From Selaginella moellendorffii (Eukaryota; Streptophyta; Lycopodiopsida; Selaginellales; Selaginellaceae): a DNA stretch of 64,000 nt. Below the pieces are notes generated by a model that did no database searches, had not been told where the DNA came from, and was given only the letters and a program-made list of their open reading frames with translations. Positions 10,788-22,164 of the stretch are shown piece by piece (the stretch's first letter is position 1; each line of letters opens with the position of its first letter). A program made the translations under genes and the position numbers. The stretch covers positions 1,601,505-1,665,504 of the forward strand of contig NW_003314266.1 in the NCBI RefSeq assembly GCF_000143415.4, written 5' to 3'.

Positions 10788-11080
10788 TGCGGCAGCTCTT
10801 AGTGGCGAGCTTGCATGAGCGAGAGTTGTGCATAAGGACATGAGTGTCTCAAATTTGAGCTCAATGGAAACAACTTTGTAGTGAATTTGGGAGATTTTAG
10901 CTGCGCAAGGAAGCACCAACTATACATATTGGATCACTGGGATTTAGGGCTCCTGAAGTTATCGAGATTGAGAAGTTTGGGACAGGTATAGACATGTGGG
11001 GTGCTGGAATGGTGTTTGCAGTGTTGCTTCCGGGAAAGAAGCCTTTTGGTGGCCATAAATTAAAGATTCCGAGAAGAATT
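10788..11080 (+). pseudogene. Protein kinase relic (catalytic loop to subdomain IX)
   Basis: Three reading frames must be combined. QLLVASLHE and VVHKDMSVSN resemble the helix before and the catalytic loop (HRDxxxxN) of a Ser/Thr kinase. After a frame change come FVVNLGDFSCAR (DFG changed to DFS) and then GSLGFRAPEVIEI, KFGTGIDMWGAGMVFAVLL and PGKKPFGG, matching the APE motif, the DxW motif and the following helix. With at least two frameshifts and a lost DFG Gly it cannot make a kinase. No N-lobe is visible upstream. It borders an AT-rich tract, so it may be a fragment carried in by duplication. Confidence 0.7.
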
Positions 11081-11159
11081 GGTTTAATAAAATTGAAGAC
11101 AAGGATCCTGTGAATTTGAAAGTGGATCCCAAGCAAGCAAACCCTGCAACAATTTCATA

Positions 11160-11929
11160 ATATTTGTTAGTCATGAAAATAATCAATGCCATTGTATTAA
11201 TACTATTTAAAATTACCTTAACAACTAAAATAATATAATATTGTTTTTCCGAAGCAAAACAAATGTTTCTATATAGTCTAGAGAATTATTAAATAGCAAG
11301 TTTTAAGTTTGTCTTTGTAGTTTTATGTGTGTTTAGAAATTTTCCTTACATACAACTCATTTACTTGGGTGCAATATAACAATTATATAATAGATACTAA
11401 AGTATAATATATCATTACAATACTTTTTATATAAATTAACTTTCTGGAGAAGATCAAATAAATATATTTAAACAATTTTTAAAAAAATAAGTATAAAATA
11501 AAATAAATAATTTCTTTGTTAGATTTATATTCATACAACATTATATTAATTTGCTTAGGGGAGTGAATAAAAATAAAATATTCTTTGATATTCTAAGATA
11601 TTTTACCATCTAATAGTTGTTATTCATTTATATTAATCTTGTATTTATAATTTATAAACATGTTTATAATTTATAAATTTTCAATAGTATATTTATTTTA
11701 TTCTCATAGTTGATATATAATAAGATTAATCTACTTCCAATTGATCAATTCAATTAATAAATCATAAACACTACCAACTATTGCTACATGAACAAATGTT
11801 TTTTGCTAGTTTGTTAGGCTACCCCTTTCCCTCTATGACCAGAATGGTTGTTCTATTCGCCTTGTGCTTGTGAAGAAATTGTTAAGTGTGTTCGGATTAG
11901 ACTGAATTTAAAAATTTCAAGGTAGGGCA
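11160..11929. other. AT-rich tract without genes
   Basis: Very high A+T, no ORF of note; abruptly different from the surrounding gene-dense DNA. It replaces the first exon of the AlkB pseudogene that follows, so a breakpoint lies near 11930. Confidence 0.6.
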
Positions 11930-12975
11930 CATTTTGTTTATAAGCTCAAGGTGGCTACCACACTTAAAAATTTGCGATCTGGATTGCAAGCTCGCTAGAA
12001 ATGCATCTCAAATGCAAACACCTATCACAGGCAAGTCTCTTCTTTAAGTGGTCTTTTTCTCTTCTTTTTTTTCTTGAAGTTTTTACTAGGAAGAGAAGAA
12101 ACCATTTCTCTCGACGAGCAAGCTTCTTGTTCGTCGGTGTTCGTGGCACTTTCTTCTTCGCGTACCTCCATTATGGATGGATACCAGTTCGTTGAAGACT
12201 TCCATATCTTGCGAGGTAAGCCACGATTTTTGACGATTTTTTTCTTCTTGATCTCAGAGAAGCTTGGATTCGGATGCTGGCAAGTCTTACGGCCTTGTCA
12301 TGGCTCTAGGAAAAAGGTTTGTTCTTTTGCTCTTTTCCATGGTCCTAGATTTGTGGACAGGAAAATGATCTTAGCTCCAGAGTTTGAGATGCCAAACGTC
12401 CTGGAGCCGCTGCGCTGGTACGTTTTTCGTTTACTCACTTCGATCATACCCGTTTCTTTCTTGGCAGGCTACAAGGTGGGAAGCTAAGCAGCGGAAAGCT
12501 TAACGAGAGAATAAGCCGATCATGGAGCGAATGCGAAGCTAGCCGAGTTCTTCCCGAACGAGATGAACTTACTGGAGCATATCAGGGAATCGGGGCATTT
12601 CCTGCGGCCTCACCTCGACGATCTCCAGGTTCTCTCCATCCTTCCCGACTGTCTCCCATTTGTTCTTGCTTGTTTCTATGCCTATTCAAGATCGCAAGTG
12701 TTTTTTAGCTCTCAGGCACCTTGATCGTCAACTTAAGCATGTGCGGAGAATTCTACATGACGTTCAAGAGAGGAAAGGGTGCGTACGAGTGTCATAAAAT
12801 CCTATTGAAACAACGATCTCTTCAGGTAAAGCGCATCTATTCTCTCCAGATAAAAAATTGGATATTTTTGTCTCTCGTTCTAGATTCTGTGGAGAAGCAG
12901 ATATAACTTCACAGATGAGATTGAGAACCGGGTCATACTATCCCCAAGGCGAGTTAGCATTTCATTTGGAGGTGG
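11930..12975 (+). pseudogene. Decayed AlkB-like dioxygenase copy
   Basis: Homologous, in inverted orientation, to the intact gene at 50998-52290. It starts at the second exon (CTCAAGGTGGCTACC near 11946); the exon with the first two zinc ligands is absent. Where the intact copy reads INVHLDLDC, this copy has a small deletion giving KNLRSGLQAR and then a stop, so the zinc finger is destroyed. The exon with EEEKLIFAMD is largely deleted (about 12257-12310). The Fe-site region reads LRPHLDDLQ instead of RPHVDDRQ but is otherwise recognisable (12580-12630). The region IVNLSMCGEFYMTFKRGKG survives near 12725. It lies tail-to-tail with GME copy 1, as the intact AlkB does with GME copy 2. Confidence 0.85.
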
Positions 12976-13080
12976 TTTCTTAGGACATTTGGTGAACAGT
13001 CAAATTTTAGTCAACTTTCTATGTTTCTTTGTAAACTTATTACAGAAAAACTGAAGTCACACTATTGTATATGGAATTCA

Positions 13081-14413
13081 TCACTCCTTTCCATCGGCCT
13101 TCCTGAGTGAGCCGAGTTGGACTGGAGCTTGAGTTCCCACAACCTTGGAGGAGCTATAAGCTGCCGCCAAGTCGTGTGATCCCTCCGCCATCTCCTTCTC
13201 AAGCTGCTCCTTGATCCACATGTAGGTGATTCGCAGCCCATCTCTCAGTCGCATCGAGGGAGCCCAGCCCAGCTTCTCCTTGATCAGACTGTTGTCCGAG
13301 TTCCTTCCGCGGACTCCCTCCGGCCCGGGGATGTGCTGGATTGGAATTTGCTTGTTTTCAAAGCCCAGGATCATCTCCGCCATCTCGTTCATGCTCACCA
13401 TCTCGTCGCTGCCGATGTTGAGCGGCTCCCGGAAGTCGGACTTGGTGAGTCGCAAGACGCCCTCCACGCACTCGTCGATGAACGTGAAGGATCGCGTCTG
13501 CATACCATCGCCCCACATCTCGAATTTGTCGGTGGAAGTCAAGGCCTTGCGACAAAACGCGGCTGGAGCCTTCTCTCGTCCGCCTGTGAGATCGATTTGT
13601 CAGTCACCCATCACACTCTAAGCTTCGAGCAAGAGAAGAAAGAGGAAGTTCCAAGAATCTAAGCTCACCTTTCCAGGTACCAAAAGGCCCGTAGATGTTG
13701 TGGAAGCGCCCAATCCGGCACTCGATTCCAAAGTCCTTGGTGTAGTGCTTGCACAGCTCTTCGGTGCACAGCTTCTCCAGCCCATAGGCATCTTGGGGCT
13801 GCAAGGAAAACAAGAGTTTTAGAACTTTCAGATCAGAAAGAAAGGGTTCTTCTTTCACATACCTCTGCCGGCCATGCATCGCCTTCTTTGAGGCTCACGT
13901 TCGTTTCTAGCTGTTTGAACTCTGGATAAATGCATGCGCTCGACGCGTAAAAGAATCTGCAAGCCAAAAGGAAAAGTGAGCTCCAAATTCTCGGAACAAA
14001 AAGAAGAATCCACACCTTTTGACTCCATTGATTCGGGAGGCCTCGAGCATGTTGAAGCTGATCATGGTATTGTTGAAAAGGATGACCGAGTGATTCGACT
14101 GGATGAAACCCATCCCGCCCATGTCGGCCGCGAGATTGAAGACGTGATCCGCGCCCCTCGTCACAACCATGCAGTTGTCCATGACGCGGAGATCCACGAG
14201 ATGGAACTCATGGCAGAACATATCCTCGCTCATGTGTTCGTTCTTCTTCCAGTCCGATGCGATTATGTAGTGTCCCTCCGCCTTGAGCCGCCGTGCAATG
14301 TGCGATGCTATGAATCCTCCAGCACCGGTGATGCAAATCCGGAGTTTAGATTCCGGCCAATAGGCTTTGCGCTCCAGCTCTGCCCCAACTGTATAAGCTC
14401 CAAAGGATTCCAT
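13081..14413 (-). CDS. GME: GDP-mannose 3,5-epimerase, copy 1
   Basis: Four exons on the minus strand starting at ATG 14413 and ending at the TGA at 13081-13083. The extended SDR fold is clear: ICITGAGGFIASHIARRL (GxxGxxG NAD-binding), SACIYPE with the catalytic Cys, and DAYGLEK, the YxxxK pair. Further on are IGRFHNIYGPFGTWKGGREK and DGMQTRSFTFIDECVEGVLR. Full length (about 375 aa) matches plant GME. The enzyme converts GDP-D-mannose to GDP-L-galactose (and GDP-L-gulose), feeding ascorbate and cell-wall L-galactose, in the cytosol. It differs from copy 2 at only a few residues (for example LERKAYWPES versus LEREAYWPEA, VVTRG versus VVTKG, LEKEM versus LEREM). No damage is seen, so both copies should be functional. 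Confidence 0.95.
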
Positions 14414-14461
14414 CGCTGCTCTCTCTCTCTTTTCTTTAGGATACGGCTAATGTTCCGCCCC

Positions 14462-14469
14462 TATTTATA
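14462..14469 (-). promoter_or_regulatory. TATA box of GME copy 1
   Basis: TATAAATA on the minus strand, about 50 bp upstream of the ATG, within a leader that ends in a short GA run. The same TATAAATAGGGG context precedes GME copy 2. Confidence 0.6.
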
Positions 14470-14539
14470 CTTGGCTAACCAAAAGGTCTTTCCACCTTTT
14501 TCCAAGGAACCTTTTGCCACCTTTCTCAGAAAAACTTTG

Positions 14540-17457
14540 TTAAGTGTTAACTTGGAACAGCTTGACTGCATGATCGGCACCGCAGGACGCGAGTCTCGAG
14601 CGCTCTTGATCTTCACTCCAGCACAGCCGATTGACAGCCGCCGCGTGACAAAGCTGCGAGTCGAATCTGGTGACGAGGCTGGGAGCTTGTTTCGCTACGA
14701 CGCTCCACAGCTCTATCATCCCGGATTCCATCCCAACCGCGAGTAAATACTTGGACCCCCATGCGAGAGCCGTGACGCTGCTTGCGAAACTCGGCAGTGT
14801 CGAAAGCAGCTCCACCTTGGCTTGTTCTTGTTCTTGGTCTCCTCCTTGTTCGACTATCGACCAGATTTTCACGCTTTTGTCCCGCGAGCCTGTTGCAAAC
14901 CTGTTGTCGTGCGGGCTCCAGGAGCACGTCCACACAATTCGTTTGTGGGCTTCGAGTTTTACCAGCAAGCGCTGGAAAGCTGGAACAATGAAAATGGTAC
15001 CTAGAGCTGACAATGGCTCGAAGCTTACAAAAACTAACGTACCTGTTGTAATCCGGAACAAAGACAAGTGCCTGTCCCTGGACACCGAGAGCAGGAAGCG
15101 GTCGTCGTGCGAAAACTCCATCTGCGTTACCGTGAGCGAGTGCGAGCAAAGTTGCGTGATCGGCCGCCAAGACTTTGTCTCCCAGAGCCATATCTCGGCT
15201 ACGCTTGGAGTTTGGGCCTGTGAAACTTTGTGTGAATAAGTTCACAAGAGATACAAAACTCGCATACCTTGCATGCAGTGGCAAGAATTTCACCACCATG
15301 GCTCGAGCACATCGAGTAGAGCTCGTTGCCGTGTCCATATAACTTGTGGGACTCCGGCCACAGCGTGTTTTGGACGAGCTGTTCCTCCAGTGGTGGTTTT
15401 GTGAGGACACTAGGAACCGCCTTTGCCACATACTCACTGTCAAACGCATTACTGCGGGAATCCTGGTTTGCGTCGGCTGCAAGAGAGGACGAAGTTAGTA
15501 GTGCAAAAGAAAAAACATCTTTTTGTCTCAAACCTTGTGTATATATTGGTTTCTGAGACAAGCCAAGTGCGGACATATTTGCTCCCAAGATTTGGACGCC
15601 TTGCCTCGCCTCCTCGTTGCCACTCGAGCTTGTGAGAAGATCGAGCGTGTCTAGAAACGCGGTGGGAGCCTCAAACACCCTCGCAACCTTCTCGTCGGCT
15701 CCACTTACGTATCTATAGTTTCCTTTCCCTCGGATAATCGCCAGACAGTTCATGTCATGGCCGTGGACTTGTGGCCTCGCAACCTCGTGCCAAGTCGAGT
15801 TCTCTGCGTCTTTGTTCCAGCAAGTAAACATCCGGGTAGTCTGCAAACCACCAAACCATACACACTGAGAATAAATTCTAGCAAGAACAAGCAGTACCTG
15901 GTCGTGACTCGCTGTAAGCAGAAACTGCCCGTTCGAAGCCCAGGCAACGTCGACAACAGGACCAAAATGCCCGGACGGGACGAGCTGCGGCATCCATCCA
16001 GTCGACACTTCCTTCCAGAGATGGAACGAGCCATTAAATCCGTGAGCCAAGATGGCATCACCACCGGGACTCCAGACACCACCGTAGAAGCCGAATGCCG
16101 TCTGTCCGAGCTCGCCAACCGTGACTTCGTTCATCCAAATCCCCGACTTGGCTTCTGGTCCCCAAACCATCATCGTCTTGTCCATGGACGACGACAGAAC
16201 CGACATTGGCTGAACTTTGTTCTTCAGAAGAGGCTGCCAGCGTACGGAGTACACCCAGTCTTCATGGCCAACGAGCAGCGACTCGAGAGAGATTTGCCAG
16301 ATTTCTTTACCTGCCCGGAAAACAGGACCTTCGATGTAAGTTCTCAAACTGGGACCTCTCGAGGCAGCGCCAGGAGATCTCGAACGTATTTTCCAGATTC
16401 TGATGTTCCTGTCCTGCGAAGAGCTTGCCAGAAAGAGAGATTCCACCCCATCCTCTTGATGCACGATGCCGGAGAAGTCCAGACCACGGATCCAGTCTTG
16501 ATGTCCTTTAAGTTTGCAAGCGTGAGTAAACTGGAGAGAAAAAAGAAAATTAGAGGGTGACAAAGCAAAGCATCAAACCTTTTCCAGTTTACTCCCGGCG
16601 TAAATGTTGATGGTGTTGTCTAAACTTCCGACTGCTAGTATAGTGATATCGGAAATTCCTGGTAAACGAGCCATTGCCACAGCCACCACTGGCCGAGATA
16701 CTACCATTTCAACAGTGTCAACAAGCAAAAGGCTGCAGTCTCCTGTTAAACAAAGAAAGCTTTTAGCCAGCAATAAAAACGAAAATTGCAAACAAGAGCC
16801 TACCAGGAAGTAAAGAGGCACTCCATACACATACTCCGCCATCAGATGTGCTTGTCGCAAACAATGCCTCGGTGGATGAAATCATCATACTCGCAATGCA
16901 GGTCACTGAGCCTCCTTTTGAAACTGTTGCTTGCGAACCAATCCTCCACTAGAACATCGCAATGCAAACTCAGTCGAGAACGAGAAACTAGAAAACAAAA
17001 AAGAAATTCGGTCGCAGACCTTTTTCTGTGATGGAACAAACGACCACAAGATCACAACCCCATCCGCGCTTCCGGATAAAATAAAGCACTCACCAGCATC
17101 TGAGAAGAACATTCATCAACGAAAGAGAAGAGAAGAGATTAAAAAAGCCAGGAAGAGAGTTTTATGCCATGCCTGTTCCTGTATAGTCGAGCCATTCCAC
17201 GCAGTTGACACTGCTCTTGTGACCGGAAAGCGATACAAGTATCTGCGATGCCTGGAAAACGGAAGCAAAGATTTTCTCAATCGACCACTGTGATCGTAAA
17301 ACAAAGAACAGAAGAAAAACCAGACCTTTGGCGAGAAGATCCCGACAGAGGAATGCGTCGCAAATGCGACGAGATCGCAGCGCCCCCACGCCGCGGCTTT
17401 CACCGTTTTGTTGCAGCCGGCGCTCACGAACACGGCCTCCACCCGCGCCATCGCCAT
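14540..17457 (-). CDS. ELP2: Elongator complex subunit 2, WD40 protein
   Basis: Starts MAMARVEAVFVSAGCNK at 17457 and ends FQVNT at the TAA at 14540-14542, with many short introns. Family landmarks in order: VFVSAGCNKTVKAAAWG, ILVSLSGHKSSVNCVEWL, CFILSGSADGVVILW, KLKGHQDWIRGLDFSG, FLASSSQDRNIRIWKI, VGHEDWVYSVRWQP, SSSMDKTMMVWGPE, GFYGGVWSPGGDAILAHG, VPSGHFGPVVDVAWASNGQF, LYGHGNELYSMCSSHGGEI and KRIVWTCSWSPHDNRFATGS. These alternate as two WD40 propellers, as in ELP2 of yeast and plants (about 800 aa). ELP2 is a scaffold of Elongator, which makes the wobble-uridine 5-carboxymethyl modification of tRNAs and affects transcription. Its 3' end lies 127 bp from the GME start, on the same strand. 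Confidence 0.93.
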
Positions 17458-17671
17458 AAGCCCTATACCCTAGAAAATCACCAAACAAGAAATTCGACTT
17501 AAAAGCTTCCCGCGAAAAAATTCGCTGTATAAACTCGAGTTGGTATGCTACAAAACTGGCCTTTGAAGCCGATCAGTGAGTGTTCCTATCCTGCAAAGCA
17601 CGAAAGAAAAAATTCGTCAAGAGAGAAAACGAGAGAGAAACCACCTTACCAACAAGAAAAATAAGAGACCT

Positions 17672-19837
17672 TCACCGCGTGAGCGATCTAACCAGGTTCA
17701 AAATCCTCGAGAACTCGAAGAACAGCACCGAGTGCTCGCCTCCCAACCCCGTCCTCGACGACCTGTTGTTCCCGGTGAGATTGTTGCAGGGAGAGCCGCC
17801 AATGACGAGATCGAATCCACCACTCTCCTCCATGAGCCGAGCCACCACCGCCATCGTCAAGTCCTGGACGTCGTCGAGGATCCGGTGCTGTCCAGTCTGC
17901 CCCGACGTCGACCACCACCTCTCCAAGATCCTCCTGTTATCGACGTTGGACTCCACGCACACCACGAACTTTAGCTTGATCCCGGCTCGATGCAGCGCCA
18001 CCTCCGCGCCGCCGATGCCCGAGAAGAGCGAGAGCATCCGGATGCCGTCGGGGAAGAGCGGACGGAGCGCCGAGAGGTGGAAGCCGACTACGTCCACTTG
18101 GAATGTGTTGCCGAGCGACTTGAAGCGCTCGTTGATCGTGATCGCTCCTCGCGTGTGTCCGCGCTCGTAGCCAAGCGCTTGCTCGATCTCGTGTGCTTCC
18201 AGCGGCGAGCACGTCCCCGGCCCCGTCCACACCAAGTTCCACCTCCTGACGAGCGACATGATGGTCTTCTTTGCTTCCTCCGACGGCTCGCCCGCGGCCA
18301 TCAACCTTTGGACGTTGCGGCAGAAGGACGCTGTGTTCCCGCAGGTGTTGATGCAGTTCAGCTGCTGCCGGGTGTCCCAGGCGGGTGTGTACTGCACCGT
18401 CGCTGGCAGGAACTCTCGAATGGTCTTTGGTGGAATCGGGAGAATCAGCTGCCTGTTCTCGAGCGGGAGGTTGTGGATGTATCCTCTTGCTCTACGAGAA
18501 ACTGAAAAATGGCTGCAAAGGAAAAAAGAAAGCAAGAAAGCATGGTAGCTTTCGGAAAAATGAAACACACGGAGCTACCTCGCGCACACAAACTCTGGTT
18601 GGATACCGTAAAGCGAGTTGGAAATGATATCCCAGGATCCATTCGGCATCGTGCGCACATTCTCGAAGTAGAAGTACGGTTTCCTTGCTTGAGTAGAGGT
18701 GAGACTAAGAAATCCACAACAAATATCAGATGTAAAGCTCAAAAGAACGCACATACTTACCTCCTGGGAATGGGAGTCTCGGCCGGCAAGCCGAAACCTT
18801 TCAGTCGACGAGAGTGACGTTCCAGAGTCTCGTCCGGCGAGCCAAAACCGTTCAGTGGACGAGAGTGATGTTCCACCCGCGCTCGTTTTCTCCTCCGGGG
18901 AACTGCTACCTCCAGATCGTCCTCGAACGCGTCGAAGTCGCGAGCTGCGAGGAAATCGACAAGAACATCGATGTCCTCCGCCCCTGAAAATGTAAATCTT
19001 GATAGACATTCTTTTCGAACGGAAAAAGCTCACCACACGATGCAATTGCTTGTGACGCCTGCTCGTAGCTGTAGCCGAGTGTCGTCAATGTATCTAACGC
19101 AGTCATATCCTCGTCCTGCAGATAAAGAATTCTCAACACCAGAAAAAGTTGACATTTCTACCGGCTGAGCGCCAGATCCATGCTCAATTATATACGCAAT
19201 GATCGTTTGAATCGCCGCTCCACTTCCTGCGCCAGATCCTTGCTCAAATCAGAAGCCAGAAAAGAAAAGATCGTTCTCACCGCAGCTGCTCATAGCTTCA
19301 GCGATGTCTTGAGTGGAAAAACCCATGCTGCGGAGGAGATCATTTCCAGTGCTATCGTCTAGTTCCTGCTTCAGAAAAGTTAGCAATGAGAAACCAAAGA
19401 AAGAAAAGAAAAAACTGTGCCTCTGAATCTCCAGTTACAGAGATAGCACTAGATGTGGATGCCACTGCCGGAGGAGCAACCTACACAAACATCCCTGTGT
19501 CAAAGAAACCAAGAAGAAACCAAACGAAAAGAAGACAAGAAAGAAAAAACTTACATCGTGTTGCATCGCAAGAATGTAGTCGATGATCACATCGTCCGGA
19601 GCGTCGTCGCCGTGGACGCGCATTGCAGCACAGGCTTGCTCCGCCGTGAAGCCCATCGTGGCGAAGGCCAGGGCGCGATCACTGGGCGGGGCATGATCGC
19701 GAGCGGCCGGGGCAGGATCGCCATCGCCGCTGTCATCATCGGAGCTGTATTCGACGATCGCCTGCAAGCATGGCGCAAGAATGTGGGTAAGGAAGCGGCA
19801 CAGACGGTGGAGGAATCCAAACCTCCGGCCGCGCCAT
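17672..19837 (-). CDS. DRM: DRM-type de novo DNA (cytosine-5) methyltransferase
   Basis: The start at 19837 gives MARPE, which splices over a 61-bp intron into AIVEYSSDDDSGD. Three UBA-like segments follow, centred on FATMGFTAEQACAAM, LRSMGFSTQDIAEAM and LTTLGYSYEQASQAI. The C-terminal half has the order typical of DRM (rearranged): PYFYFENVRTMPNGSWD, GYIHNLPLENRQ, YERGHTRGAITINERFKSLG, then motif I in MLSLFSGIGGAEVALHRAG, then GGFDLVIGGSPCNNLTGNNR with the catalytic Pro-Cys. It ends RILNLVRSLTR. DRM enzymes establish RNA-directed DNA methylation in all sequence contexts, in the nucleus. Length is close to that of plant DRM2. Divergent from nitrobindin with about 100 bp between starts. Confidence 0.95.
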
Positions 19838-19939
19838 TCCCTCGCTCGCTTAAACCCTAAAACAATGGTTTGATTTGAATAAAATGCATATAAAACAATG
19901 GGGGTCCGCCCAGCCCAAGGGTTTAAAGCGCGAATAGCT
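19838..19939. promoter_or_regulatory. Short bidirectional promoter with telo-box, DRM / nitrobindin
   Basis: Only 102 bp separate the two start codons. AAACCCTA is at 19852-19859, 15 bp upstream of the DRM ATG. No convincing TATA box. Confidence 0.5.
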
Positions 19940-20945
19940 ATGGAGGGGGCGAGGACCGATATTCTCCCGCCGATCCATCCAGCGCTGGCGCCGCTGGGTT
20001 TTCTACTGGGATCTTGGCGGGGAGCTGGAGAGGGCGGCTTTCCCACCATCAAATCGTTCGGCTATGGCGAGGAAATTCGCCTCTGGCACACTGGAAAGGT
20101 ACTTTGGGGATTTTTCCTTGGAATGGCTTGCTTCTAGAGGAGAAAGCTTCTCTTTTGCTCGATCAATTCCTTTCGCTGCGTAGAAAGTGTCCAAACTTGC
20201 GATTCCTTCTCGTTCGTTCTTTGCAAACTTTGACATTGCTTGAGTTTTCTTCTCGTTAGTTCCTTGCAAACTTTGACATTGCTTGAGTTTTCTTTTCGTT
20301 AGTTCCTTGCAAACTTTGACATTTCTCGAGTTTTCTTCTCGTTAGTTCTTTGCAAACCTTGAGTCAGTGCTTGCGTTTTCTTCTTGTTTGTTCTTTGCAT
20401 TTTTTTAATTTTTTTTGCCATGATTTGTTTGCTCATCCGGTACTACGATGGACTTGTTTTCCAGCCAGTGATGGCCTACACGCAAAAGACATGGAAGGCA
20501 TCGTCCGGGGAGCCTATGCACGCCGAGAGTGGCTACTGGAGGCCCAGGCCCGATGGCTCGCTCGAGGTTGTCATCGCACAAAGCACCGGTCTTGCGGAAG
20601 TCCAGGTACTGTACAGAGCGAATTTCTCGTTTTCAAGTCTCCGGACGTTCGTGCTAATGAAGCAAAACCATTTCTCCTGAACAGATAGGTACGTACGATA
20701 CCGAGAACAAGACCGTGACGCTTCACTCCTCGCTAGTGGGAAACGCCAGCAAGGTTCTCACTCTTCAAGTTAGCAATCGTGTTTTTCCTTTCTCACGCTG
20801 TGCTTGGTTTCAGGTCACAGCGATTTCGAGGCGCTTCCAAGTCACTGGAGACGATGAGCTCAGCTACACGGTAGAGATGGCCACCTCGGGTACTAATCAA
20901 CAGCTTATGCCTCATCTTCGAGCGGTCCTGAAGAAAGTAAGCTGA
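19940..20945 (+). CDS. Nitrobindin-like heme protein (THAP4 domain)
   Basis: Four exons (19940-20098, 20465-20605, 20685-20753, 20814-20945), all in phase, give 166 aa, the usual length of plant nitrobindin. Conserved run: PPIHPALAPLGFLLGSWRG, GEGGFPTIKSFGYGEEI, PVMAYTQKTWK, EPMHAESGYWRP, GSLEVVIAQSTGLAEVQIGTY, LVGNASKV and QLMPHLRAVLKK. The His in MPHLRAVL corresponds to the proximal heme ligand (His158 in the Arabidopsis protein, as I recall), and the His in MHAESGY is also conserved. The beta-barrel binds ferric heme and converts peroxynitrite to nitrate. An upstream in-frame ATG (19898) is possible, but 19940 gives the family's normal N-terminus. Intron 1 (366 bp) is unusually long here and holds a tandem repeat. 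Confidence 0.93.
20210..20400. repeat. Imperfect ~50-bp tandem repeat in nitrobindin intron 1
   Basis: About four units of a T-rich sequence with the phrases GTTCTTTGCAAACTTTGACAT and TTGCTTGAGTTTTCTTCTCG. The last unit is the most diverged. It accounts for the unusual intron length. Confidence 0.75.
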
Positions 20946-21192
20946 TGATAAAGCCTCGAGAACAAACCTTTGAAGCACAGCAATGTATCTAAAGCTCGAG
21001 ATTCCGGCTATGGCTGTGAGTCTTGTCTTCACTGTCCTAACATCAAAAACTATTCTTGTTCGCTATTAACTTGCATTTAGAATTCTTTTGCTGTCAAGTT
21101 TCTTACAGTTTCTCGCATTCTCTTTGTGCCTTTCGAGTGAGAAGTATACACAAGCAGCGAAAAAATGGACACTTTCTACGGTTCCAACAAGA

Positions 21193-21783
21193 TCAAGGTT
21201 TTGTGATTCTCTTGATGCATGGAAGGTCAACGTTAGAGTAGAGCGTGTAGTTTCTCCACTTGTTGGGTTTGACCGTGGCATACTCGAGCACAAACTTGGT
21301 GGGCTTGAGCTCAAACGACTTAAACACACGCAGCAAAGCCGCTTCTTCCCGCCTGAGGAATCCCAGCACCAGCTTGCAATTCGCTCTGTTCTTGGTGATG
21401 CTCGTCACCGCCTCAAACAGCACCTCCAAAGGAATGTAGAAGAATGGAGGGTCAAACACGATTACGCTCATCGGATGATCTCGCTCGGACCCCAAGGAGG
21501 CCGGCATCCGCAAGTCGAAGTAGCGGAATCCTGGGAGGTAGCGGAAGCGAGTGTCCACGTCGAGCAGCAGCTCGGTCCGCTGGTGCTGGAAGTAGAAAGC
21601 GTGCGCGAGCGAAGGAGTCGTGAGGCAGCAGATCTCGCCCTCTTTGATCCCCTCGAGCGCCTGCGTCAACCGCTTGACCGTGGCCTCGGTCCAGAAGTAC
21701 TGCTCCAGATCGTGGCGCTCCTGGAATCGATCTGCGAGCATGGATCGCGAGCTCGAGGGTGCGGATCGATTTGCTGCCGCCAT
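21193..21783 (-). CDS. PF10237-type methyltransferase (EEF1AKMT1/N6-MTase-like)
   Basis: Single exon, 196 aa. LEQYFWTEATVKRLTQAL resembles the start of this family. TRFRYLPGFRYFDLRMP follows, then VIVFDPPFF, the DPPF/DPPY catalytic motif of N6-adenine-like methyltransferases. The C-terminal part reads KFVLEYATVKPNKWRNYTLY. In animals the family methylates eEF1A lysines, and related proteins methylate RNA adenine. The DPPFF variant is closer to DPPF forms. Substrate cannot be fixed from sequence. The gene is convergent with nitrobindin, about 250 bp between stops. Confidence 0.75.
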   Translation of the reverse strand: MAAANRSAPSSSRSMLADRFQERHDLEQYFWTEATVKRLTQALEGIKEGEICCLTTPSLAHAFYFQHQRTELLLDVDTRFRYLPGFRYFDLRMPASLGSERDHPMSVIVFDPPFFYIPLEVLFEAVTSITKNRANCKLVLGFLRREEAALLRVFKSFELKPTKFVLEYATVKPNKWRNYTLYSNVDLPCIKRITKP

Positions 21784-22164
21784 TGAATTAAGTGCTGGAG
21801 CTGCGAGAGATGAGGAAGGATGATTGCAAGTCGAGTTTTAAGTTGAGCTTGCTTGGAGCACAAGGTACGTGACTTTGTCAACACGAAAGTGCACGATTTT
21901 CATTATAAATTAAATCTCTGAACAATAGTAATATGAGTTGGTTGATGGACGTGAGACGGAGCTTGTACGACCCTGTGAATATGGTGGATGGGGGATAAAA
22001 TTTGTGGTCTTATACCTATAGAATGGAGAACCAATCCATTTTGGTTCTGTCCATAGCAGTATTCCAGGATATCTGGAGCTACGACTGGCAGTTCCTTTGA
22101 GAAGCAGTTTCAAACAAAGTTTCCATACCAGTGCGTATGAATCATAATTGAAATTAAAACATCT

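Larger units (their letters stand above)
11930..14520. repeat. Left arm of a large inverted duplication
   Basis: Contains the AlkB pseudogene and GME copy 1 including its TATA box. It matches, in reverse complement, the block starting near 48810. GME exons and introns are nearly identical between arms; divergence rises upstream of the TATA box. Arms are about 34 kb apart. Confidence 0.85.

Noticed and set aside
13934-14746. 270-aa + strand ORF
   Set aside because: Shadow of the first GME exon and ELP2 end on the other strand.
15757-16560. 267-aa + strand ORF
   Set aside because: Antisense to ELP2 WD40 exons.
21088-21786. 232-aa + strand ORF
   Set aside because: Antisense of the DPPFF methyltransferase, whose motifs are clear on the minus strand.
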